Source of the DNA: Gracilariopsis chorda
Lineage: Eukaryota > Rhodophyta > Florideophyceae > Gracilariales > Gracilariaceae
DNA length: 64,000 bases
Direction: 5' to 3'
Assembly (NCBI GenBank): GCA_003194525.1
Contig: NBIV01000002.1
Coordinates: 124,001-188,000, forward strand
In this document: one piece after another, positions 52,943-62,881 of the stretch
Numbering within the stretch: position 1 is the first letter of the stretch
How the letters are laid out: each line of letters begins with the position of its first letter
The notes under the pieces: generated by a model
Told to the model about the DNA's origin: nothing
Seen by the model: the letters and a program-made list of their open reading frames with translations, nothing else
The model's database searches: none
Position numbers and translations under genes: made by a program

Positions 52943-55900
52943 GTGGATACGGGTAAGAAACAACCGGATAGAATCATGGTTATGGCCAAGCGCAACTACA
53001 AGGTTTACGCTGACCTTGGCCTGAGCCACCAGTTTATGGTGAGATATATTTCAGTCCTGGACACAGGTGCTGGCCCGAACTTCGTCGACGAGTCGATTTT
53101 ACCCCCGCTCTTGCGGTCTCGCATCCGTTCTACAACGGTTCCGGACGTCGCTGACGCGAATAACAATCCGTTGAAAACGGTGGGTGTCATCGAATTGGTC
53201 GTACGCTTGGGCACTTTCGTGGTGAAACTCGACTTTATTGTTTGTCGGTCGTTGGCTGCGCCAGTTATACTGGGATGTGATTATTGTGACCGATTCATCG
53301 AGGCAATCCGGCCACGGCGGAGAACAGTAGAACTCGAGGATGGAACCACGGTTCCTATTGTTCGCCGACCGCTGAAGCGGGCATCGCAGAAGCAAGTTCC
53401 GCTACCTGCCGCGCAGGAACCACCCCCGCTGCACGGGAGTCTACGAAGCTCCGCGTTGCGGCATCGGTTTCTATTCCCCCTGAGACTCAGGTAATGGTGC
53501 AGGTCAATTACCGTCAACACGGTGTTCGGATTGTGCAACCCCTTGCCTCGTTGTACGAGAAGTATCAACTTGCCGTTGCAAACGGAATTGTCAATGTGAC
53601 TCCGGATGTCCCGTTCCGGTTGTTTGTCGCCAATCTTGGCACAAAACCCCAGTATCTGGTGAAGAACCAAGTGATTGGATCAGTTACGCCGCACCCGCTG
53701 GCCATGCTTCCTACGAAGACTACCGCTGCCGATGTGCTCGGAATGGTTGCCTCCACAGAGGATTCGAAGTCCGACGTCGTCGTGTCTAAGGAGGGGGAGG
53801 AGGCTACCGTGGCAGCGGACAATTCGCCGAGCACCTCGGAATCAACGCCTGAAACAGGAACGCACGTGCCCACGAGCTACGATAGAATCGATCCTATCAA
53901 GGCTCTGGAGGACCTTGACTTCGGTCATGTACCGGAGTCACACCGTCAACGTCTGCGAGACATGTTACGGGAGTTCACCACTATGTGGGATGGCTCCCTT
54001 GGGGAGATTAATGCAACCGAACATCGGATTGACGTGTTGCCGAATACGCGACCCGACGCGCAACCCCCATACAGGGCAGGACCGAAGGGTCGGGAAGAAG
54101 AACAGTTCCAAGTGGAGAAGATGCTCCGAGCTGGAGTTATCGAACCGGCTCAGTCGCCGTGGGCATCTCCAGTTGTACTTGCCTTAAAGAGCGATGGAAA
54201 CTGGCGGTTCTGTATCGACTATCGCCGGCTCAATGCCGTGACGGTACGGGACACGTATCCTATCCCTCGTTTGGACGAGTGTATTGACTCCCTGGGGAGC
54301 GCCACTGTGTTCACAGAATTGGACGCCAATTGGGGATATTGGCAAGTCCCTGTTCGGGAGGAGTACCGCGACAAAACGGCTTTCGTCTGCCATGCAGGAT
54401 CGTACCGCTTTAAGTGGATGCCGTTCGGTTTAACCAACGCACCCGCCACCTTTCAGCGGGCCATCGACATTTTGATGAGCCGCTTTAAGTGGCGGACCTG
54501 TTTGGTCTACTTGGATGACATTATCATCTTCTCGAACAACATGGATGACCATCTAGACGACGTCCGAGACGTGTTGACCGTGCTGCGTGACGCAGGAACT
54601 ACCCGCAAGCTGAGGAAGTGCGAGTTTTTCACTGACCCCATCAAGTATCTTGGGCACATAATCCGTCCAGGACGGTTGTCAATGGAAGATGTTCGAGTCA
54701 AGTCCCTCGCGGAGGCGAAGGAACCCCGTACTCAAACGGAACTGCGCTCGTTTTTAGGGCTGGTCAACATCTACAGACGGTTTATCCCGAACTTTTCGGA
54801 CGTTGCAGCTCCTCTCAACGCGCTTTTGCGGAAGGGACAACCACCTAAACTGGACCCTCTTACCTCCCCTCAAAGTGTTGCTTTCAACTCCTTGAAGGAG
54901 GCTGTCATGTCAGCACCAATCCTGGCGTAGCCCAAACCGGGACTACCATACTCCGTGGACAGAGATGCGAGCGACCATCAGGTCGGATGTGCTCTATTCC
55001 AGACCACCCCGGACGGGGAGCGACACCCGATTGGGTACTGGTCACGTTCGCTAAACGTTTACGAACGGAATTACTCTGTTTCAGAGAAGGAGTGTCTGGC
55101 CGTTGTCTGGGCTTTGTCGACACTCCGCCCCTATCTCATGGGAGTTCACTTTACCGTTTACACGGATCACTCCTCATGGAGGTGGTTGATGAACATCTCG
55201 GATCCATCTGGCCGCCTCATGCGGTGGAGACTCCGCTTAGCGGAATTTGACTTCGAAGTCATCTACAAGAAGGGGGCGAAGAACACCCAAGCCGACGCTC
55301 TGTCGCGTTTGCCCACGGAGGGGGAAGCCCTCGCCAATGAGGATGACGATGAGATACCGTGCTACATGGTGAACGGAGATACGGAATGGCCAGAAGACTG
55401 GGAATTGGACTCTGAGTACGACGACTTACTCGCCTCGAGCGAGGATTCTGAGAAGCCCATACCGGGAAATTATGTACCGGTTGAGACCGAAAAAATGATC
55501 CGAGAACAATTCGGGGACCCCCTCTGTACAAGGATACGTGCACGCCTCAACGGCGGAGAGAATCTCCCCTTCGGGGTGAACGACATTGGTTACCTCGTGA
55601 GGACCGTCGAGGCTATCCCACAAGTTGTGGTACCGCACACGCTACAGAAGCGGATATTGCATCTTTCGCATTACCCGAAACTCGGTGGACACTCCAGTGG
55701 GAGGAAGCTTTATCTAACCCTTCGCAGGGATTTTTACTGGCCCGCCATGGCGGTTGATTGCTACGCTACGGTGCGGTTTTGCACGCAATGCGCGAAGAAC
55801 CGGGTCAAACTCCGGAAGAACTCCAAACGGATGAAGCTATTCCCCGCCAGGGCGCCGCTCGAGTTTGTCGCAATTGACATTCTTGGACCATTGCTCTCTA

Positions 55901-57159
55901 CCAGGAGAGGCAACAAGTTCCTACTCTTTATTACGGACAGGTTCTCGAAACTAGTTCGGACAGTGCCTCTAAAGAGGATTACCGCCTACACGGTCGCTCA
56001 CGCTTTTGTGCGGCATTGGGTGTTTGCCTACGGACCTCCTTTGGAGCTACTCTCCGACAACGGGAAACAGTTCGCATCCCGATTTTTCGAGGATGTCTGT
56101 CGGATACTGGACGTGAAGAATCTCTTCACGACCACGTATCATCCCCAGTCTAATGGGCAGGTCGAGCGGTTTAACCGGACAATGCTCGCCGCTCTCCATG
56201 CTTACACGGCTGACCACCCCAAGACCTGGGATCTCTACACGGATGCCGTGACCTTTGCGTACAATACGCAGGTACACCGGACTACCGGAATATCCCCTTT
56301 CGAGTTGGTCCTTTCACGGACACCCCCGCCAATGGCGTTGGAATCCCAACCTACGTTAGACGCATTCCCTTCTGTGAAGGATTACCGCCAGAAGTGGAAA
56401 ACATGGCTGACCAAGCTGGTACCCGCAGCGCGGAAGGCGATGGACCGCGCTCAAGCCGTCTACAAACGGAATTTCGATGCTCGCTTGCGAGGTGGCAAAC
56501 CGGAACAGATCAACTCCGGGGACTTCGTATTCGTCCGCAAGGAGTATTACAACCCTGAAAGGGGGAAGCACCATAAGCTCCCGCCTGTGGCGGATGGTCC
56601 TTTCAAGGTTATCTCCGTCACGACGGGTACAGTGGTTGTGGAAATGGGTGACGCGAATGAGGGGTTATCTCGCGATCGCATCGTGTTAGCCCCGCCACCC
56701 TCGACTGAGGCTGCACCAGCTACGCTGGATCCTACGCTGGAATATGGCTCTGCATCCGATACACCGGTGGTGACAAGGCCTACCGTGCTACCACACCCCT
56801 CCCGGGGCCTCTCAGACCTTCCGTTCACCTCGGAAGACCCGGCTACGCCGGACCCCAACGGCCTTCCTGGCCGCTCTCAACTACCGTCAAACAGGATCTT
56901 CCACTGTCACACGGTAACTTCACGAAGTCTTCGTCGCCCCGTAGCTCCGTCTAAGGAGGGGGAGGAAAGCCGCTCTATCGCGGGTAATTCGCCGTCGCAA
57001 CGGGATTTAGGCCGTGAGACACGGATTGGCAACGCTAGCGCTCCAGCGCAGTCGCAGGACACCGCCGACAGTGCCCCTTCCGTTCGCAACATCGGCGCGC
57101 AGTCCCCGTCAGTGACGGAACCCTCTGCGGTAGCGGCCACGTCGCGATCGACACCGTAG
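52943..57159 (+). pseudogene. Gypsy-4 pol (protease, RT, RNase H, integrase)
   Basis: Domains in Gypsy order. Protease: Val-Leu-Asp-Thr-Gly-Ala near 53,055, and Ile-Leu-Gly-Cys-Asp-Tyr. Reverse transcriptase: about 54,050-54,700, with Tyr-Leu-Asp-Asp-Ile-Ile near 54,510. RNase H: about 54,955-55,300, with Val-Tyr-Thr-Asp-His and Ala-Asp-Ala-Leu-Ser-Arg-Leu. Integrase zinc-binding region: near 55,660-55,800. Integrase core: Ala-Ile-Asp-Ile-Leu near 55,870, Leu-Ser-Asp-Asn-Gly-Lys-Gln-Phe near 56,050 and His-Pro-Gln-Ser-Asn-Gly-Gln-Val-Glu near 56,145. A barrel-like C-terminal domain and a long Pro/Ser-rich tail follow. It is open in a few long stretches, with about two breaks. Confidence 0.9.
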
Positions 57160-57252
57160 ACGGATGCACATGGACGCCAAGGTGTTAAACCAGCTGCGCT
57201 GGATGCCAGTGGCAAGCCCTAGCAGGGGAACACACGCCATGACTCGTCAAGA

Positions 57253-58080
57253 GTGCCCTCTACCGAAGAGGACGCTTCGGCAAAGGCACAAACCGTTGAT
57301 AACGGGACCGCACGCCCTGTGAAGGGGAAGGAAGTCTCCGCACCATCGCGATCACACGCGCGCAATCCGAGCGTCTCGGTAGACCGTGGTACGATCACCA
57401 GTGACGAACCGGTCGTTCCGGATGGCGCTACCGTCGAGGATGGCATGGAAAACCCGATTCGGGAAATTTCACCCAAGTCGCCAGGCTCTCTACCATCTGT
57501 ACACGCCCCAGTGGGGAGTTTACAGAAGGAAGTCACCGTGGACCACGGAGCGTCGCACACGCAACGCACGGCGTCGCCGTTGGGAGATACCCTAGACAGG
57601 GAGGCGGGTCATACCATGCCCCGTGGCCGCCAACCGTCACTGACGTCACGTGAACCCCAGATTAGGGAGGCGCCGCCTGTGCCATTCACCGTGCAGCACG
57701 GAATCACCCCTCTGGGACACGCGCAAGCGCTACCGTCAGCACGGAATGAACCTCGTCGCCTCAAGGTGCGAGCCGATTACCACGATGATGGACCTGCGGC
57801 CCCTCGCGGGGAAGACGCCGTCAACCGGACTTGGCACCCGGATACCCTGTTACGGGACATTTTCCCTCATGAGGGCACGCGCACCGCAAGCGGTGTAACC
57901 ACAACACGGCAAGGCCGGGAAGTCTTCATCCAAGAATATATTCTCGACCGAGTCGTGGGACACCGTTATAACGGATATGGCGTGTTGGAATACCGCTCCC
58001 GTTGGTACGGCTACGAACCGAGCTAGGACACGTGGGAGCCTATCGAGCATCTCCCACGATCCAAAGTGGTCCAATATCAC
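57253..58080 (+). pseudogene. Gypsy-4 linker and chromodomain
   Basis: A Ser/Pro/Thr-rich low-complexity stretch leads to a chromodomain near 57,920-58,075. Recognised blocks are Glu-Tyr-Ile-Leu-Asp-Arg-Val-Val-Gly-His-Arg, then Tyr-Arg-Ser-Arg-Trp-Tyr-Gly-Tyr-Glu-Pro-Ser, then Asp-Thr-Trp-Glu-Pro-Ile-Glu-His-Leu-Pro. In chromoviruses this domain follows integrase and guides insertion to heterochromatin. Here about 1.2 kb of disordered linker separates the integrase barrel from it, unusually far. About one break is present. Confidence 0.7.
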
Positions 58081-58099
58081 CGCCGTGCGGGAACCTCTA

Positions 58100-59590
58100 C
58101 GCCAGCTACGCTGTGTAACGCCCAAGTGGGATAATCCGTCATGACGGATGAGAGAAGTAAGGAATTGGGACCGCTCCCACTCGGGGACGTCCCGCACACT
58201 GCGGCTATACCGACGTAGTCGGCCGCCGCCGAAGTAATCGTTTTTCGGATCAAAGTACCGATGGTTTTTCATCCAGCAAGCTGGTACCCCCCCCCCCCCA
58301 GGGCTCCCGCTTGCACGGTTTTTCCCATCGATGACGGTGTGTTGTTTTCGTACGCACCAACTTTTTCAAGGATTGAAGTTTTTTATCTACACTACTAACC
58401 ATCTACGATGGATGTCAGTTTCCGGACCTCCGGTACTGTACCCCATCTCTGGGCGATGTTGCTGTCTCTCGACGGCTGCTGTACTCCCAGAACATCTGGT
58501 GTACTCGCAGCCACGCTGCGCAACTCCGTATGGCTACGATCAGACTTCCCCGTCGCCGGGACTTCTGGCTCTACAGTACCGTATGAACGGCTTCCACCGA
58601 AAAATCGGCTAACTTGGTCAGTTGACCTCTGTTTCCAAAATGGTTTGGGACTAGGTTCTTTTAGACCTATTCCAGTACCTCGGTGAAGACAGATTCCGAT
58701 TTTATGGACTGGTTCCAAAGTTATGGCACTTTTCCAGTTCGACTGGTTTCGAAGAAGCCCTACTGAACGGGTCTTGTCTAACCCACTTCTGGGAGCTCAA
58801 TTCCTGCTTGCAGGGTCTCATTCGACAGGTCTTGATCCCGAGAGTACGCTGACGAGTCGGATAAGCTGCAGCTGTCTTGAATCGGAAGTTATTCGCGTTT
58901 CGCGCCTTGGACTGGTCTGACCCCGGTAATTCCCGGTGTGGACCGCTGGACGCCGCTCATTTCCCGCGGAAAGCTTCCTCGTTCTGAGATAATGCTCCCT
59001 TAGGGAGGTGTTAGCAAGCACTGAGGGCCCCTATCAGTTGAATTAAGCTAAGAATGGGCGCTCCCAGGTAACGGGCGGATGGTGATCGAAGCGTCAATAC
59101 GCCCCAATGGGGAGTGCACCAGGACGCCTGGGCTCGCTTGCACTCGTGCAGAGGAAGCCTGATGCCCAGGGAACGCCCTGAGAGGGCAAGAGCCGCACGA
59201 GCGGAGTCGCGAACGAACCGGATGGCCAGGATGGTGCACTACAGTGGCTACAACTCGCGGACGCGTGGGAAGACGTGATCGAAACTTACCCAGGGGGCCT
59301 TCCTCGCGCTGAGCAAGACACCCGCAAATGCGGACGGCCCTCGTATGAGGCATGATTGGATAGACATCCACCGTGGTCACGGAGAAGGCGCGAAGCCAAC
59401 CCCACTGGGGACACTTACGCTCCCATGGAGAGACTTATGTCGCACATGTCCTTGCCGCCGCTACGCGGATTCGTCATGCGCAACGCGACGCGTGGAGCTC
59501 CATGACGGAGATATGACACAAGGGATTGTGGAAACCCCCTCGCAGGGGTAAGCTTGATTATCTATCTACCTCAAGGTCATGCCAGCATGC
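58100..59590. other. Gypsy-4 region without sense or antisense gene
   Basis: About 1.5 kb lies between the chromodomain and the antisense frames. Short frames on both strands have no motif. A C11 run sits near 58,291. The region may hold the 3' ends of both sense and antisense transcripts. I see no recognisable structure. Confidence 0.5.
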
Positions 59591-59597
59591 TGGGAAG

Positions 59598-59972
59598 CTA
59601 CTGTCCATTGTTACCGCTTGGCGGGGGACCCCCGCCAAGGCGGTTAGCAAGCGTGTCCCGCATCGCGGCAATGTCACCGGTGACTTCGTTGGCGCTCAAC
59701 CCCACCTCGCGGAGGAACTGCGCGATGACGCCACCAGGGTCATTCGCCACCGGAACTGCCGGAACTGCCGGTATAGCCGGATAAGTAGGACTCGGGGCAA
59801 CCGGGGGAGCTGTAGCAGGAACCGGCATTGCCGGAGGATCCTTCGCACTCTTCGGGACCGCCGGGCCGGAATTGAACCCGTTGCTGCCATCGACCGCGCC
59901 ACCCACGACTCCGTCGGCCTCGCTCCCGTCCACGACGGCATCTACCGGATCGTCCGGATCATTATACACCAT
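59598..59972 (-). CDS. Second antisense open stretch of Gypsy-4
   Basis: An open stretch of 124 codons on the minus strand starts Met-Val-Tyr-Asn-Asp-Pro-Asp-Asp-Pro. The first part is acidic. The middle is an Ala/Pro/Val low-complexity run (Pro-Ala-Val-Pro-Ala-Val-Pro-Val), and the end is helical (Leu-Arg-Glu-Val-Gly-Leu-Ser-Ala-Asn-Glu-Val). It follows the 493-codon antisense frame on the same strand. Family and role are unknown, and whether it is translated is unknown. Confidence 0.35.
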   Translation of the reverse strand: MVYNDPDDPVDAVVDGSEADGVVGGAVDGSNGFNSGPAVPKSAKDPPAMPVPATAPPVAPSPTYPAIPAVPAVPVANDPGGVIAQFLREVGLSANEVTGDIAAMRDTLANRLGGGPPPSGNNGQ

Positions 59973-60119
59973 GGGATCACCCCCGATGTAGGATCGGTGA
60001 TAATCGTCGGCATCGACGTAGCCTCTCGGATGGTCTTCCGGTACCTCTCTCGGGGCATCCCGGTATGATTCCGCTTCGGCGCGGGTGAGCTCCCGGAAGT
60101 CCCAGGGATCGAAGAAGAT

Positions 60120-61514
60120 TTAATCGCCCGCAAGCGGGGTATTGCGCCCGAGACCGGGGCCAGAGCCGCTTCGCGAGTGATTGCGCTGGGCATTGGCTAA
60201 GGGCACTGCAGTCCAGTCCACACCCTCGATGTAATCGAGTAGCGAGAGCATCTCTTCGACGTTCGCTTCACCCCCAAGGGGGACACGCAGGTCCAGACTC
60301 CTGATGGCAGCCCGCACACGCGGCTGAATGTACCAGAGTCGATACTGGTCATACGCCTCTGCGAGGATATACGCCGCAACGCGGACGGCCCACTCAGAAA
60401 CGACGACGGACCACAGCCCCGAGTGGGGATCCCACAACATGGAGGAGCCTAGATAGGTGAGTACCGGAGGCAGCTCAACAAAGCAGCCCCAGCACACCTC
60501 CAAGGAGGACCACCACTCAGGGAGGGTGACGTACCGACCGCGTCGGTGGCGTGCCGCAATGCGCTCGATCTCCGTGTTCTGATACGGCACGAAGTACCCG
60601 AAACGGGCTCGCCAACGCCGCTCATCGCGGATGAAGTCCTGTAAGAAGGCAGACCGGGTAGTCCGGGGAAGGAATCGGAACTCCGCTCGGAGAATGGGTC
60701 GCACCCAGCACAGGGCTTCCTGCCGGGCAACCGGAACGTTCCTCCAGGCGAAGGTTTCCAAGTCCGCAAGGCGGTCGCAGTAGCCCATCTCCCCGCGAGT
60801 GCGGTACATCAGAACGTCGAAGGTCTGCTCCTCCCGGATGGGGAACTCGAACGGTGCCCGGCGTTGCCGGAGGTGTGCCACGCGGACGAAAGCGGCATGC
60901 GCGGTAACCGCGGACTCCCCCGAATTTCGGCGAACATGGTGAACCGGGATCGCAATACGCTGGCGCCAGTCCCAGGACATGGTGACAATGCCAGGCAGGT
61001 CCCCCGGAAGGGTGTTAACAGTATCCGCGTACGACGCGATGAGATCCTCGTCTCGGACGGCAAGCGGATGGAACCAGGGCGCATGCCTCAGCATGAGGCA
61101 CCCACGCTGAGTACTCGGATCTGCCCCGATGAGGGCGTCGTACAACGGCCACACCGGTGGTGGCGTCTGCCCTGGGAAGATACCCGGAATGGGACGATCG
61201 GCATAGCCGGATGCAGCGCCTTGCGAGGAAGCAGCCGCCGACGGCGGAAGGTTCTGAACCGGCTGAGGGGGCGAAGGGTCCCGCGATGCAGGTGGAGCCG
61301 AACTGTTCGGAAGCGGAACGGACCGGAAGCCGGTGAATCCACCGCGATAGCGGAGAGGACGGTTGGGAGGAAGGTTAGACATTCTCGGGATGCGAGGCGA
61401 GCCATGAACACGGAGGGAGACTGTGGAGGCAGATCGCGTCGAGTGCGCTGAGGCTGACGGTTGGTTGACCGGAACACCGGAGGAGGGCGTGTTTTTACGT
61501 TGTTCGTTCGCCAT
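60120..61514 (-). CDS. Large antisense gene of Gypsy-4, unknown family
   Basis: The longest antisense frame in the element runs from the 3' LTR edge toward pol. It is open from 61,601 (493 codons), but the first 29 residues lie over the LTR edge and purine tract. The likelier start is the ATG at 61,514 (Met-Ala-Asn-Glu-Gln-Arg-Lys), giving 464 codons. The N-terminal ~110 residues are Ser/Pro/Arg-rich and disordered. The rest is globular in composition, rich in Trp, Tyr and Arg: Met-Ser-Trp-Asp-Trp-Arg-Gln-Arg, then Leu-Pro-Glu-Trp-Trp-Ser-Ser-Leu-Glu-Val-Cys-Trp-Gly-Cys, then Ser-Glu-Trp-Ala-Val-Arg-Val-Ala-Ala-Tyr-Ile. I recognise no catalytic motif, signal peptide or membrane segment. Antisense genes at this position are known in some plant Gypsy elements (maize Grande, rice RIRE2), but I see no similarity that would link this one to them. 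The promoter would have to be in or near the 3' LTR, reading outward. Confidence 0.65.
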   Translation of the reverse strand: MANEQRKNTPSSGVPVNQPSASAHSTRSASTVSLRVHGSPRIPRMSNLPPNRPLRYRGGFTGFRSVPLPNSSAPPASRDPSPPQPVQNLPPSAAASSQGAASGYADRPIPGIFPGQTPPPVWPLYDALIGADPSTQRGCLMLRHAPWFHPLAVRDEDLIASYADTVNTLPGDLPGIVTMSWDWRQRIAIPVHHVRRNSGESAVTAHAAFVRVAHLRQRRAPFEFPIREEQTFDVLMYRTRGEMGYCDRLADLETFAWRNVPVARQEALCWVRPILRAEFRFLPRTTRSAFLQDFIRDERRWRARFGYFVPYQNTEIERIAARHRRGRYVTLPEWWSSLEVCWGCFVELPPVLTYLGSSMLWDPHSGLWSVVVSEWAVRVAAYILAEAYDQYRLWYIQPRVRAAIRSLDLRVPLGGEANVEEMLSLLDYIEGVDWTAVPLANAQRNHSRSGSGPGLGRNTPLAGD

Positions 61515-61545
61515 CGCGCCGCCCCTCGTTGAGGTTGTCGCTCCG

Positions 61546-61561
61546 TCTAAGGAGGGGGATG
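61546..61561 (+). promoter_or_regulatory. Polypurine tract of Gypsy-4
   Basis: TCTAAGGAGGGGGATG ends directly at the 3' LTR and should prime plus-strand DNA synthesis. Near-identical TCTAAGGAGGGGGAGG copies lie inside pol at 53,785-53,800 and 56,950-56,965. Confidence 0.75.
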
Positions 61562-62450
61562 TGTAGTGCACGCCCTTCTCAAGGGGGGGGATTCCAGGCA
61601 CTGGTTCATAATTTCCGATACATCGGGGATGGCACTTACTACACTGTTATGAACAGGAGCAATGCGGCGACAGTGGGCATGCACGTGGTGCACGGCATAG
61701 CCGGAATGCGCCGTGGCAACGGCTCGCTCACGTGTCACACGGGTGGTGGTACTGTAGTGGATACATGGTTAGAAATATTCTATTTATTTATTTATTTATT
61801 TAGTTATTACACTGGGTAGTCTACTGTACTTAGTGTAGCGGCAACCGCCGCTGCACCTCAGTAAACTTCCCCAACAAGGGTGTTCCTGCTTAGAATCTTC
61901 CCGAAGAAGGGTGTCTAACCAAGGACTTGGCTCTGAACATTCACGCCTTCGGCGGTACTCGACTCCACCACGGAGAGGTATCCCGTTGCATACGGTTTGT
62001 TCAACCCCCTTGCTCGCTTAACAGAACCCATTTCTGGGATACCAGTCTACTCACAGTTGTGGCTTCGCCGTGTATACGGTTTCATCCGGCCCTGCCGATA
62101 TCCATCGAGTCCCTCTTGTGACTCGCCCCCTTTTCCCTCACTTCCCTATTCCTTTTCCTTTTCCTTTCCCCCTTTTTGGGTAGCCCCCGCTATCCGCGGC
62201 TCACACCGACTCATTGTCGTGTGCGCCACCGTTTGGACTCGTGCCTCCTACTTGGAGCAATACACCGTGTGGACGGAGCTTCTCTGGTTTGCCAGCTACC
62301 CCTTCCTACGCAAGTCGTGAAGGCTGACCTCGGCTTACAACCGACCTAGTCGTGTCATCCCTGGAAGGGCTCTGCTACTGCGTTCACCTCGTGAGAGGAA
62401 GATCCCGAACGTCTTCGTGGTGTTCTCCCGTCGCCGGGCATTGCACCACA
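61562..62450 (+). repeat. Gypsy-4 3' LTR
   Basis: An 889-bp copy of the 5' LTR ends ...TTGCACCACA and is followed by the duplication GTGAG. It is one G longer and has one substitution relative to the 5' copy. Confidence 0.95.
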
Positions 62451-62881
62451 GTGAGAAGGAATATAATAGGGCTGACGGTATTCAGAAGACGACAGTTTCC
62501 AGAAAACACCACTCCATGCAGTAGCCTATGCACGTAAAGATTCGCTACCTGGGCAGTGAGTTCATTCATTACCACAGCAGTTTCTTCCCATTTCATTTCC
62601 CTTTCAGAAATACGACGGAGTACCTCTTCTAGTTCCTCTAACAAAGAAGAAGAAAATCCAACGCCTTCCACCTGTGCCGGGAATGCATCTGTAACCATCT
62701 GCGCAGTCCACGGAGACGATGCCAGTAGTAAATTATTCTCTTTTGCTTCCATTTCGATAAACGGGTAGTATGAAACGGAGTGCTGTGATGAACTAGATTT
62801 TTCTATCATGTCGCGAAGGAAAAAAGTTGCGTGTGGCCTGCAAATGATGAGATGGCTGGCAAAATGTTGATGAATTATCAA
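62451..62881 (-). CDS. Host-like minus-strand frame cut by Gypsy-4
   Basis: A minus-strand open frame enters the Gypsy-4 3' LTR at 62,450 and now ends inside it at 62,384. Start candidates are the Met at 62,881 and the later Met-Glu-Ala-Lys-Glu-Asn-Asn. It has a helical, Glu-rich segment (Leu-Leu-Glu-Glu-Leu-Glu-Glu-Val-Leu-Arg-Arg-Ile-Ser-Glu) that could be a coiled coil, then a more hydrophobic end. On the other side of the element the same frame would continue for nine codons to a TAA at 49,620-49,622, with an AATAAA overlapping that stop. So the insertion appears to have replaced the last few codons of this frame, and its original stop lay tail-to-tail with the MATH gene. I do not recognise the protein. 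Confidence 0.4.

Larger units (their letters stand above)
49653..62450 (+). mobile_element. Gypsy-4, young 12.8-kb Gypsy element with antisense gene
   Basis: This plus-strand Gypsy element is flanked by the 5-bp duplication GTGAG (49,648-49,652 and 62,451-62,455). LTRs of 888 and 889 bp (49,653-50,540 and 61,562-62,450) differ by one substitution and one base in a G run, so insertion is very recent. Order: LTR, primer-binding site, gag, pol (protease, reverse transcriptase, RNase H, integrase), Ser/Pro-rich linker, chromodomain, about 1.5 kb without sense genes, antisense frames, purine tract, LTR. It looks nearly whole, with about three breaks in the sense coding region. It is related to Gypsy-1. 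Confidence 0.95.

Noticed and set aside
58291-58301. C11 homopolymer in Gypsy-4
   Set aside because: A single short homopolymer in non-coding sequence; no sign of function.
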